DNA from: Mesostigma viride
Taxonomy: Eukaryota; Streptophyta; Mesostigmatophyceae; Mesostigmatales; Mesostigmataceae
Length of the DNA: 64,000 nt
Assembly: GCA_009746045.1 (NCBI GenBank)
Contig: RPFO01000082.1
Coordinates: forward strand, 3,613,042 to 3,677,041
Reading direction: 5' to 3'
Below the pieces are notes generated by a model. It was given only the letters and a program-made list of their open reading frames with translations, searched no databases and had not been told where the DNA came from. Position numbers and translations under genes: made by a program. Within the stretch, counting starts at the first letter, position 1, and each line of letters starts with the position of its first letter. Below, piece after piece: positions 22,940 through 45,751 of the stretch.

Positions 22940-24911
22940 GCACATTAATTAATTAATAGACACGTGACTGCGTCACGTGAGCATAATTAAGTCCTCAGTG
23001 GGAGGGGAACATGGGATGGAATGGATGGTGTAAGCTATCTAGGTCCTAGTTACAGGGGTGTGGGCACCGCGGCCCGAATCGCTATGAATGCCATACTTGG
23101 TCAGACGCGGAGCCCCCACCGGCTTGGGGGTGGTCTCCTTCATCACTACCTTGCCATCTATCCTTGCGCACCATCTGCCTCCATATTACAGACAAACCAG
23201 GAGGCTGCCCGGGTGTGAGCCCGTCACGTCTAGTCATGTAGCACATGTCCATGCCGAGTCTATCACGAAAAGTCTACAGGTGGCGGCCCTGCCGCGCGCG
23301 GCCTGGGGCACGCCAGGTGAGGACATATCGCCCAGGCTGGGCGGGCTTGGTGCGGCAGCTAGTCTATCTGATGTATCTACCTGATCTATGCGGGCCAGGT
23401 GCCCGGCTAGGCCCAGGCGCCTCAGTGTGCCTAATAATGTGGGAAACATAGGGCAAATCAGCGTACAAATCCTCATTACTAATTAATGTGCAAACCAAAG
23501 GGGATGTTAAGGGCCTTGCGCAGCATCTTGGTGACGGCGTCGTCGAGTCGTTGCTCCAGCTCCTGCGTCAGTGTCCAGGTCTCGGCGCCGTAGGTCAGGA
23601 TCGTCAGAATGGCGACCTTGAAGAGGTCACGCTTGACGATCCGGGGTAGGGCGGGGTTGCTCCAGTGACCAGCGGCGGTGGTCATGGAGGTGCGCCCACG
23701 CCATGCCAATCCGTGTCGATCGTCATGTCGTCCTCGCAGTCGGGAAGCCAACTGCCGAGCAGCTTGAAGCGGCCTGAAGGAGGGTAGTTGACCTCGGTGT
23801 CGTCTAAGAGGCGGAGTGTGCGGGGTGGGGGCCCTGCCATGCCGAGGGCCAGGGCCTCCGTTTTGGGGCTGATTTCTAGACCAACCGCCCGAGCCTCGAG
23901 CGCCAGGCAGTCCAGCCAAAGTTAGGCAGACTCCGCGGTTTCTCGATGAGCATGATGTCCGGTCGGCATAAATGAGGTCAGCTAGTAAATTCAGCTTGTT
24001 AGTCGGCCCCCCTTCTCCAAGCTCGTTTGTGATCGCTAGGCCAGGGGCACGGCCTGCAATGCTAGCAAAGCGAGCACGTGCCTGGCGCATAACATAATCC
24101 ACTACAATAATAAACAGGTAGGGCGACAGGACGCAACCCTGCCAGACGCCGGTCTGCAGTGGGCATCATTGGCGGGGTAATGCCGTGTTGAGTGCACACG
24201 TCCGAAGTGGTCGACCCCTCATACAGCGTGCGGATGACGGTAATCAGGGGAGTGGGGACGCGAGCGCGAGCAAGTACAGCCCATAGAGCATCCCAGAGGA
24301 CAGAATCAAAAGCCTTAATTGATGAAGTCGACCAAGATCAGGATGGCGGGAAACTCACCAGGTTGCAGGAGAGCGATTTCCTCGAAGAGGCGACGCGCGA
24401 CGAGGATGGCCATGACGGTGTTGCGCCCAGGACGGAAGCCCATTTGACTTTCCCCAAGGCCGACAGTCGAGAGCAGAACGAAGGCGGTTGAGGATCATGC
24501 GCATGCATGAACAACTTGAGTGCGGCGCTCTGGATGCAGACTCCTCTGTAGTTGGCGGGGTCGTCAGGGGAACCTTTGTTTTTGTACAGCATAATACGGT
24601 AGCTGTGCTGCCACTCAGGAATCGGCGGCGCGTCAGCAAGCAGGATCCGGTTGCAGACGTCAAGCAGGAACCCCGTGAGCGCCATCAGCTTAATTACCGG
24701 GGCTGGGAGCTGGTCAGGTCCAACGGCGGCATAGAAGCGGAGTTGGTTGGCGGCGGTGCTCAGCTCGAGCTCGGTGAACGGCGGGAGCTCATTGGGGTCG
24801 GCCAGGGGTTCTGTCAGGGCTGGGTACGTGTAGTCCTGCTCAGCGGCGGGCGGCGTGGGCGGCGCAGGGACGTCCGCAGGCGCTACTGCCAGGCGTGCGG
24901 CCGCCAGAGGG
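22940..24911 (-). mobile_element. LINE ORF2 copy, minus strand, interrupted by a palindromic insertion
   Basis: From ~24900 down the minus strand encodes fragments of reverse transcriptase: GPDQLPAPVIKLMALTGFLL, SYRIMLYKNKGSPDDPANYR, LIYAD (degraded catalytic box), then LTYGAETWTLTQELEQRLDD and the tail. The 3' hairpin CACGTGAC-GCA-GTCACGTG is at ~22961-22979. Many small indels break the frame. At 24912-25117 it is cut by a perfect palindrome. Confidence 0.85.
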
Positions 24912-25117
24912 AGTTAGGTGAAATAGTGCCGGAACCTTTTTGCCGTTGGGGCAAATCGGTCCGGAACACTATTTTGCCCGGAATCACCACTTCCGAGCAC
25001 CCAAGTTAATTCGGCCGAATTAACTTGGGTGCTCGGAAGTGGTGATTCCGGGCAAAATAGTGTTCCGGACCGATTTGCCCCAACGGCAAAAAGGTTCCGG
25101 CACTATTTCACCTAACT
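24912..25117. mobile_element. 206-bp perfect palindrome flanked by GAGGG duplications (foldback MITE)
   Basis: The two 103-bp arms are exact reverse complements with no loop; the centre is between 25014 and 25015 (AATTCGG|CCGAATT). The ends are AGTTAGGTGAAAT and its complement. GAGGG lies directly on both sides (24907-24911 and 25118-25122), a 5-bp target duplication, so this looks like an insertion into the LINE rather than a folding of local sequence. It has no coding capacity. A related 74-bp palindrome is at 63589-63662. An assembly fold-back is possible but would not make the flanking duplication. Confidence 0.88.
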
Positions 25118-25199
25118 GAGGGCCAAGCGGCGGAGGCGGTGGGGGGGCGCCGAGTATGCAGCCGGGACTGGGAGGAATACCACTGGTCGAGCTGCTGCT

Positions 25200-25780
25200 G
25201 TAGCACATATCCCAGAGCAGATCCCTTCTCTGGGCTATGTGCTACATATACTCCCAACGGAGTTATGTTCCTAATTAATTAACCAATTGATTAATATCCC
25301 AGAGAAGGGGCATATGGCTTTTAATACATTCTAAGCTACTTCCTGCAAGGGTGGGAAACTGGGAATGTAAATGACACTTGCTCTGGGTGCACCAGCTAGG
25401 GTACCTGCACCCCCCAGAGTCTCAAGCTCAACCCAACTAAGGGGAGCCTGTCATGGGGGGGGGAAGATCATCATGACTATACAAGAGAGCTCTAGAGCGT
25501 GGCATCTCAGCAGAGAGCAGCTCAGACTCTGCATGGGCACAGCATAACTAGATAAAGCTAGGCATCATCTGGAGTGTGGCACATCATAGGCACACATGTA
25601 CATGGCTAAATAATGCTCGTGAGTCAGCTGGTATAGTGCCTGCATAGGAGGCGAACATGTACCGACATGCATGATCAAACCATATTAATTGTGCATGATC
25701 ATTTATTGTGCATGATCAAACCATCAGTAATTTACACGTAGACTGCATAGTATTTCCAGTATTAAGTACTAGCCACCATG
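25200..25780. mobile_element. LINE tail fragments
   Basis: A plus-strand tail, CTCCCAACGGAGTTATGTTCC then AATTAATTAA, ends near 25283. It is followed by a minus-oriented copy of the common tail module (CTAAGCTACTTCCTGCAAGG, reverse of the modules at 59500-60140). Confidence 0.75.
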
Positions 25781-25784
25781 GATC

Positions 25785-27418
25785 ATTAATTAATTAATAG
25801 ACACTTCACTGCGTCACGTGAGCATAAGTCCTCAGTGCCGGGAGGGGAACATGGGATGGAATGGATGGTGTAAGCTATCTAGGTCCTAGTTACAGGGGTG
25901 TGGGCACCATGGCCCGAATCGCTATGAATGCCATACGCGGCCACACGCGGAGCCCCCACAGACTTTGGGGTGGTCTCCTTCATCACTACTTGCCATCTAT
26001 CCTTGCGTACCATCTGCGCCTCCATATTACAGACAAACCAGGAGGCTGCCCAGGTGTGAGCCCGTCACGTCTATAGTGTAGCACATGTCCATGCTGAGTC
26101 TATATCATGCATGGAAAGTCCACGGGTGGCGGCCCTGCCGCGCGCGGCCTCAGTGGGGCACGCCAGGTGAGGACATATCGCCCAGGCTGGGCGGGCTTGG
26201 TTCCAGCTATAGTCTATCTGATGCGTCTACCTGATCGGTGCGGGCCAGGTGCCCGGCTAGGCCCAGGCGCCTGTGCCTAATAATGTGGGAAACATAGGGC
26301 AAATCATGGCATACAAATCCTCATTACTAGGCCCGGCTAGGCCCAGGCGCCTGTGCCTAATAATGTGGGAAACATAGGGCAAATCAGCATACAAATCCTC
26401 ATTTCTATTGTGCAAACCAAAGGGGATGTTAAGGGCCTTGCGCAGCATCTTGGTGACGTTGCCGGCCGTCGAGTCGTTGCTCCAGCTCCTGCGTCAGTGT
26501 CCAGGTCTCGGCGCCGTAGGTCAGGATCGTCAGAATGACGACCTTGAAGGGTCGATCGTCACGCTTGACCATCCCGCCGGGGTAGGGCGGGGATGCTCCA
26601 CCAGCGGCGGTGGTCATGGAGTTGTGCCCCGACGCCATGCCGATCCGTGTCGTCAGGTCGTCCTCGCGGTCGGGAAGCCAACTCGGCCGAGCGCAGCTTG
26701 AAGCAGCCTGAAGTAGGGTAGTTGACCTCGGTGTCGTCTAAGAGGCGGAGTGTGGGTGGGGGCCCTGCCCGGCATGCCGAGGGCCAGGGCCTCCGTTTTG
26801 GGGCTGATTTCTAGACCAACCGCCCGAGCCTCGAGCGCCAGGCACTGAGTCCAGCCAAAGTTGGGCAGACTCCGGTTTCTCGATGAGCGTGATGTCGTCG
26901 GCACTAAATGAGGTCAGCTAGTAAATAATTTACTGCTTGTTAGAATTTCTGCTTGTTAGTCGGCCCCCCTTCCCCAAGCTCGTTCGTGATCGCTAGGCCA
27001 GGGGCACGGCCTGCAATGCTAGCAAAGCGAGCACGTGCCTGGCGCATAACATAATCCACTACAATAATGAACAGGTAGGGCGACAGGACGCAACCCTGCC
27101 AGACGCGGCAGTCTGCAGTAGACATGGCGGGGTAAAGCCGTGTTGAGTGCGAACGTCCGAAGTGGTCGACCCCTCATACAGCGTGCGGATGACGGTAATA
27201 TCAGGGGAGTGGGGACGCGAGCGCGAGCAAGGACAGCCCATAGAGCGTCCCAGAGGACAGAATCAAAAGCCTTGATGAAGTCGACTAAGATCAGGATGGC
27301 GGGAAACTCACCAGGTTGCCGCAGGAGAGCGATTTCCTCGAAGAGGCGACGCGCGACGATCGAAGATGGCCATGACGGTGTTGCGCCCAGGACGAAAGCC
27401 CATTTCACCAGCAGATCA
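25785..27418 (-). mobile_element. LINE ORF2 copy, minus strand, scarred by short insertions
   Basis: It parallels 22940-24911: hairpin tail at 25799-25818, the GHLA region near 26250-26340 (with a ~75 bp local duplication), LTYGAETWTLTQELEQRLDG near 26500, YVMRQARARFASIAG near 27040 and a reverse transcriptase start near 27408. Relative to the sister copy it has many 2-4 nt insertions, so no frame is intact. Confidence 0.82.
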
Positions 27419-27419
27419 T

Positions 27420-27605
27420 AGCCATGGCTGACGGCCGGTGGCGCGCATCACTTTCACGTTTGCCGCGACTATATCACAATCGCTTCGTCGACACACACTG
27501 ATATATTTTCTCGCAGCTATTATACGCAATGTTATGGCGAGCAAACAATGTTATGAGGCCATGCCCTAGCCTTTGTATAGCCATGCTGCGACAGCCATGC
27601 TACCT
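27420..27605 (+). mobile_element. LINE leader fused to LINE tail (internally deleted, non-autonomous)
   Basis: The leader sequence (GGCTGACGGC, ATTATACGCAATGTTATGGCG) runs up to the ORF1 start codon region and then jumps near 27550 to the tail module (GAGGCCATGCCCTAGCC...TATAGCCATG). Confidence 0.65.
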
Positions 27606-27795
27606 CCTAGTGGCTATTCTGATCAGGCACTCCGCAAAGGTGAAAACCATTTGCGTTCAGTGCCGGGCCGCGGAAAACGCGGAAAAACGCGATCTGCCGA
27701 AATGAATCCGACCGGAATCGAACTGGGGACCTCTCGCACCAACTTTCGCTGACTATAGGACGGACGTCTCCGGTTACCATGGCATCGATCGCCAA
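27606..27795 (-). mobile_element. SINE-like element with tRNA-like Pol III head
   Basis: On the minus strand, ~27790-27700 contains CAGTTCGATTCCGGTCGGA, close to the tRNA T-arm / Pol III B-box (GGTTCGANNCC). A shared 3' body follows (CCCGGCACTGAACGCAAATG, TGATCAGAATA). The same 3' body recurs at 28020-28110 (minus, head missing) and at 58925-59005 (plus). I cannot fold a complete tRNA, and the anticodon arm is not evident. Confidence 0.55.
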
Positions 27796-28017
27796 CTTAC
27801 ACCTACAGTCATCCGCAAAAGTTCTCCTGTCCGGGGAGTGATGCAAGCCTTTCGGATTTGGTACTAGATAAATCACTCGAGATCTGTGTGTAGGAGTACT
27901 ACACACGTGTCTGCACGCGAGACTTGTTCAGTCTCGCAACGTGAGACGGGCTGAACACGGCTGAATCCTTTTTTTATTAGAAGGGGGCGTAGCCGGTGCT
28001 ATCGAAATCAGCCAAGC

Positions 28018-28115
28018 GTATATTCTGATCAGGCACTCCGCAAAGGTGAAAACCATTTGTGTTCAGTGCCGGGCCGCGGAAAACGCGGAAAAACGCGATC
28101 TGCAAATGAATCCTG
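28018..28115 (-). mobile_element. 5'-truncated copy of the SINE-like element
   Basis: About 95 bp nearly identical to 27606-27705 without the tRNA-like head. Confidence 0.65.
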
Positions 28116-28159
28116 GCTATGCCCAGATTACTTGCCCACGCTCCTTGTTATGACATGCT

Positions 28160-28565
28160 CACATGGGTCTTATTGCACCCACAGATCCTGCCGGATCGTT
28201 TAATAACGTGTCCGCTTGCAGCTGTGGCATGCCTTTGGCATGAAGGAGAAAGGGGGTCTCTGCCCTTTCTCCTGTTGTGCACACACAGGGATTAAAAGCA
28301 CTTACGTGCTCCGTGACTCCCCAACAGGAGCACGAGTTTACTTAATTACTTAGCAGTACTTACTTACTTAATTAATTGTATATAGCCATGATGATCTTCC
28401 CACCTCTGTCGGCACCCCTAGGTGCCTGAATGAATACAGTGGTGTGCAGGTGCCCTTTGTGCATGTACCCAGAGCAGGAGTAGTTTACATCCCTACCCTT
28501 GCAGGAACTTAGCCTAGAATGTATTAAAAGCCATATGCCCCTTCTCAGGGATATGTGCTACATAT
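28160..28565 (+). mobile_element. Two stacked LINE tails
   Basis: The first tail (to ~28375) ends with GCTCCGTGACTCCCC, AACAGGAGCACGAG and TTACTTAATTACTT repeats. The second (28380-28575) holds the CCATATGCCCCTTCTC module and ATGTGCTACATATACTCCC. Confidence 0.75.
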
Positions 28566-28567
28566 AC

Positions 28568-29665
28568 TCCCAAGCAGTAGTGCGGACTGCGGAGGGCACC
28601 ACTCCACCATTCCCCCTTCACCACGGGGTGTGGCAAGGTTGTGTCCTGTCCCCATACCTGTTCATTATTGTCGTGGATCACGTCATGCGCCGGGCACGTG
28701 CGCGCTTTACTGCTCTTAAGGGGTTCGAGCCAGGCTTGGACATCCTTAACGTGAAAGAGCACGGCGGGGTTAGACCTGGTTACCGCCTTGCCGATCTGAT
28801 TTATGCGGATGATACCACCCTCATCGAGAGCCCCGAGCACATTCAGACCTGGCTGGACTGCCTGGGCCTGGAGGCTCGGGCGGTGGGGCTGGAGATTAGT
28901 GTCAAAACTGAGGCGATGGTGATAGGAGCATCCAGTAAACCACCGCTGCCGCGCCTGCTCGACGGGACGGAGGTCCCGTTCCGCGACCGCTTCAAGCTGC
29001 TGGGGAGCTGGCTTCCTGACACCGCCGACGATGTGGACACCCGCATCGGCCTTGCCTGGGCCAAGCTCCGTTCGCTCACACCCTACTGGCGCTCGAAGGG
29101 CCTTCACGGGCACCGCAAGCGCATGCTCTTCAAGGTCCTCGTCCTCACGGTGCTCACGTATGGCGCCGAGGCGTGGACCCTCACACCCAAACTGGCAGCT
29201 CGGCTTGACGGCACAGTCTACAGGATGCTCCGGCAGGTCCTTAATGTAGGTTTTTCCGAGCGTCCGTCATCAGAGTCTTTGTATCATGGCATGCCTCGTG
29301 TTTCAGACGAGATTAGGCAGCGTAGGATAGCATTTGTAGGACACCTTGCACGCACCAGCCAGGTCGACACCACCCTCGGTCTGGCCGGCCCCCAGCGGCT
29401 TGGACAACCAGGGCGGCACATTCTGACCTGGCCTGGCCCCAAGGACATTCCCAAAAGGGTAGGGAAACCTGTCACGAACTACGTTCAGATGTTGCTGGAC
29501 GACCTAGTGGTCCCAGCCCAGTTTGAGCACCGCATCCACTCTCTCTCCCGTCTTTGGACTGCCATGCAGGACAAGACGCGGTGGAAGAAGATTGTCAAGG
29601 CGCACACGCCCGACCCTGTGGGCAAGCCACCTCCCCCCAAGCGGAGGAGGCGTTTTGATGAGTAG
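28568..29665 (+). CDS. LINE ORF2 reverse transcriptase, C-terminal two thirds (N-terminus missing)
   Basis: One open frame encodes QGCVLSPYLFIIVVDHVMR (motif 4), DLIYADDTTLIESPEHIQ (catalytic YADD box), EISVKTEAMVIG, FKLLGSWLPDTADDVDTR, then LTVLTYGAEAWTLTPKL and RRIAFVGHLARTSQVDT, ending in a basic PPPPKRRRRFDE tail. It is the best preserved copy of the lineage in the window. No ATG context or endonuclease domain remains, so it is a 5'-truncated retrocopy; it ends at the TAG at 29665. Confidence 0.85.
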   Translation, partial: SQAVVRTAEGTTPPFPLHHGVWQGCVLSPYLFIIVVDHVMRRARARFTALKGFEPGLDILNVKEHGGVRPGYRLADLIYADDTTLIESPEHIQTWLDCLGLEARAVGLEISVKTEAMVIGASSKPPLPRLLDGTEVPFRDRFKLLGSWLPDTADDVDTRIGLAWAKLRSLTPYWRSKGLHGHRKRMLFKVLVLTVLTYGAEAWTLTPKLAARLDGTVYRMLRQVLNVGFSERPSSESLYHGMPRVSDEIRQRRIAFVGHLARTSQVDTTLGLAGPQRLGQPGRHILTWPGPKDIPKRVGKPVTNYVQMLLDDLVVPAQFEHRIHSLSRLWTAMQDKTRWKKIVKAHTPDPVGKPPPPKRRRRFDE

Positions 29666-29795
29666 TGCAGTTAGGATTTTCTAGATAGAGTTAGGATAGT
29701 TCGATCACGCGGCTTCCTCCACCCCATCCATCATGAAATATGTGCTACATGACCTCCCCACGGAGGCATGTTATAATTTAATTTAATTTTTTTAA
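28568..29795 (+). mobile_element. 5'-truncated LINE with open reverse transcriptase frame
   Basis: This copy begins mid-reverse-transcriptase directly after another LINE tail. The coding part (28568-29667) is followed by a 3' UTR and the tail ATGTGCTACATGACCTCCCC plus AATTTAATTT repeats near 29790. Confidence 0.85.
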
Positions 29796-30868
29796 TACTC
29801 CCAACGGATTTATTCTGATTTGATATGTGCTACATATGCTCCCAACGGAGTTATGTTCCTGGGATTGATCGTCCAAGGCCACAGATGGGGTTGGAACTAG
29901 ATTGAGAGCTGCCGCTTTAGGAGACTATAAAGGCCTCGATCTAGCTCCCATGATTTAGGTTTTTTAGGGGCACACCCATGAGGGGTCACCGGCCCACAGC
30001 ACCCATGCATGGTGGCCATGGATGGCTGCCAGCTGCTAGCCGCGCTCGTCCACGCATACGCACCTGCATGCCTGCAGGCATACCCCCACACATGTGTGCA
30101 TGCACTTCAGCCTTAGTCCGTGCACAATATCATTTGTATTTGTGCACATTGTGTGTCATCTTTCTTGGACAAATATGAATGCATGCATGGAGTGGTAAGC
30201 GTCATTGTACTGACATGACAAATTGACGGTAGCTCGATCCATCGACCTGGTAGTTCCTCGTGGAGGGTACTTATTTCCATAATTGAAGGTGATTCCTCAT
30301 ACAAATGGCGGCAGCGCGAGTGCAGCAATGATGCTTACAAAGTTCTGGACACTCCCACTAGGGACAAATACACTGATCACGCCAGTTTGTTGTTTGCTGC
30401 GATCTAGGTCTCGCACTGAACATTAGCTAGCTAGCCACAATTAATTTTGACGTCAGATCGGTTATGTGCACATTTCCACCTCCACTCATTTCCACATCGT
30501 GAGCGATTCGACAAACGCGAATAAGATAGCAGCAGGCTCGAGGTAGCCACCATGGTTCCTGGCCTGCGCTGGTTGTCCCATTGTTAAAATCACACCTGAG
30601 AAGGATCCAAAGAGCATCCACAATTGCACATGCGGCTTTCGCTCTGTGACCCATTTGGGGGGCACATGTCTCACTTTCTAGTGTGGACACACCAGCAGCG
30701 AAGCATAGAAGCAGAGTGGCAATGTAACACAGGCAGCCCTTCGCTTGGTCATTGTGAGCATGTTCAGATTGAGCACCTTGTCTCCCGTATGCCACCTCCA
30801 CAGACCGGTCTAAAGGCTAACTAAACCTACTTTCCACTTCTCCCAGGAAGGACCCCAGCTTGGAACTG
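29796..30868. other. Short LINE tail, then 3' flank of the coiled-coil gene
   Basis: A further tail fragment (ATGTGCTACATATGCTCCC) lies at 29820-29865. From 29870 to 30868 I see no gene; the right part is the probable 3' untranslated region of the minus-strand gene that stops at 30869. Confidence 0.55.
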
Positions 30869-43606
<12,738 letters not shown>

Positions 43607-44102
43607 AGCAGCGCCCCCCGGGAGATCCGCGGTCGTGGACCCATCCCCTCGAAGCGTATCATAGCTTTCTCTATTCATGATTTACACCTTGCGTTAACAT
43701 GGCTGATTCATTCCATACCGCAAACTTTACCAACATTGTATAATAGAATAGTGGCAACCATCACCTTGACTGTCCCACAAATTTGGAAGATTATCGCCCA
43801 GTAAAACTAATTTTGGGGGTACCATTTTATTGCTGCGATTTTTGTACCTGTAAGCTATCGTTCTGTGCCCGGTATCAATGTTTGCATTTCAACATGGTCA
43901 ACCGCAAAACGCATTTTTTAAATTTCAATGTTATCATGCGACGACTTGAAGCAAACTATAATATTCAGGCCTCAGGGGCGCGCGCGAGGGTAACCCCCCC
44001 GTCGCCATAGCCAGGCACTTTGATCTTAGTGTGCGTATTATAAAACCTGGTCGCTCGCGCGTTTCCCCAATTAGCCGGCGTCGCGCCCCATAGGTTTGGT
44101 AT
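43607..44102. other. Divergent promoter region, no gene seen
   Basis: This lies upstream of the minus-strand gene starting at 43606. Only short frames are present. Confidence 0.45.
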
Positions 44103-44104
44103 TA

Positions 44105-45206
44105 CAGTCATTCCCGCGTTAAGTTGCGATCGCCCCCTAAAACTTGGCGCCGCAACTTAACGCGGGAACGCAACTTAACGGTAGAATTAGGCTAGCAGCC
44201 CACCACCTCCTCCTCTGACAGACTTCTATACGGCATTCGACAGCTCTCGTCAAGCCCGATCCAGCTGCAGCGTCAAAGCCGGCCTAAGTCCGTTTTCCAG
44301 GCCAGATATTGTGGACAAACTGAAAGGCGGGCTGCAAAACACGCCGTGGGCAGCCAGGCAGTGCCTGCGTTTTATAACACAAATGTGTGTTGAACCCTCT
44401 GACTTCGGCTCTTTTTTTGGCGGGTTACTTAATTGCCAGCCCACTTCACGTTTGACTGTGACAAAACATGGGAACCGTCGTGAGGGAAGCTTCATTTACT
44501 GTCAATGGCCTGCATGTAAACAATAATAACAGCCACATGGAGGCCACAGGCAGCGAGACTGCATGTGGCCTCAACAACCTTGTCTTTGCCCTTCTGCGGT
44601 GCATTCGGCATGACTATGGTCAAGTTCGGCATGACTATGGTGGTAATTCGAGGTTGGATGGGTGGTGTGGAGGAAGCCGCGCAATCGAACTAACCTAACT
44701 CTAAGCTATATCTAGTCTAGAACTGAAATGCCTGGAATATGTGCTACATGATCTCCCAACGGAGACATGTTATAATTTAATTTAATTTAATTTAATTTAA
44801 TTTAATTTAATTTTTAATGGTGGTAATTTCTCAGTGGCAACTGAGATGTCTCAATTACAGATGACCATGCATGGTCGTGGATTCTTATGTACCGCAGCCC
44901 GCAGGCTGCAAAACTGGATTTGTAAGGTTGCATTCGCGCTTTTCACCTAAGCCAGCAGGCGGGGAAATTTGCGCGCCAGTGGGGCTTGCGTATTTTGCCC
45001 CCTAAAATCACGTAGCGGGTCCGGACTTGGGCAAAAAATGGCCTCCTGCGCGGCCAAAAATGGCCTGACACCTACAAATTGAGTCATTACCGCGTTAAGT
45101 TGCGATGGCCTCCATGCTTAAGTTGCGGTCGCCCCCCAAACTTCGGCGCCGCAACTTAACGCGGGAACGCAACCTTAAGAAACGCAACTTAACGCGGGAA
45201 TGACTG
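44105..45206. mobile_element. ~1.1 kb DNA-transposon-like element with 24-bp terminal inverted repeats and TA duplication
   Basis: The left end CAGTCATTCCCGCG... (44105-44128) is the exact reverse complement of the right end (45183-45206), and TA flanks both sides (44103-44104, 45207-45208). Both ends contain further internal inverted motifs (GCGTTAAGTTGCG, CGCAACTTAACGC). CAGT-type ends with TA duplication are typical of pogo/Tigger-like Tc1-mariner relatives. No transposase frame is visible. Alternatively, two short MITEs may lie at 44105-44184 and ~45085-45206. Confidence 0.65.
44630..44820 (+). mobile_element. LINE tail with inverted 5' part (twin-priming scar)
   Basis: The segment 44650-44735 is the reverse complement of the LINE 3' UTR seen at 29664-29745 (shared GTGTGGAGGAAGCCGCG and AACCTAACTCT motifs). 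It is followed by the same LINE's terminal tail in forward orientation (ATGTGCTACATGATCTCCC, then AATTT repeats). Confidence 0.7.
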
Positions 45207-45208
45207 TA

Positions 45209-45751
45209 TCTATTATAGCCTTCAGGTTTTACACTGCACGTGATTACTGTATGTACATACTTCTTCTCGAATAGTGCTGGCTGCTGTCACCCTGCCTGTC
45301 ACGAACTTTCCGAGCCCCACCTGTCCGTCCGCGCTGCAGACAACTTGCAGACATTTCATAACACGAAGTCACTAATTCCACCGGCATGGCCGCCCAACAC
45401 GGCGATACGCGTCACTTCATCTGTCGAGCGCCTGCAATTTTCGTCCCGCTATCGATGAATTCCGGTTGATCCCTGCAGTTGAGTTCTCCTGTGATCCGGC
45501 GAGCTTCTTTCCGGGAAAATTACGAGTCATTAATTGAACTGGTGTCTTATATACCATATTTCTCCAAAGTCATGCAGGCTATGGCCGTGGGAACCGTTGC
45601 CAATCCCATTTCCAAAATAGGCGGGTGCGAAGGTGGCATCCGTTTGCCCCGCGCGCATGCTGTACTTCTTAGGAAGCCTCACTTGGGTGCTGTTGCCCCT
45701 TGTATTAGAAAGCGCGGGGTCGCCAGATGCAGGAGCCTCAGGACCTTGGCG
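45209..45751. other. Upstream region of the 203-residue protein gene
   Basis: The exon 1 frame stays open back to 45479 and contains another ATG near 45570, but the sequence looks like 5' leader. No promoter element is clear. Confidence 0.4.
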
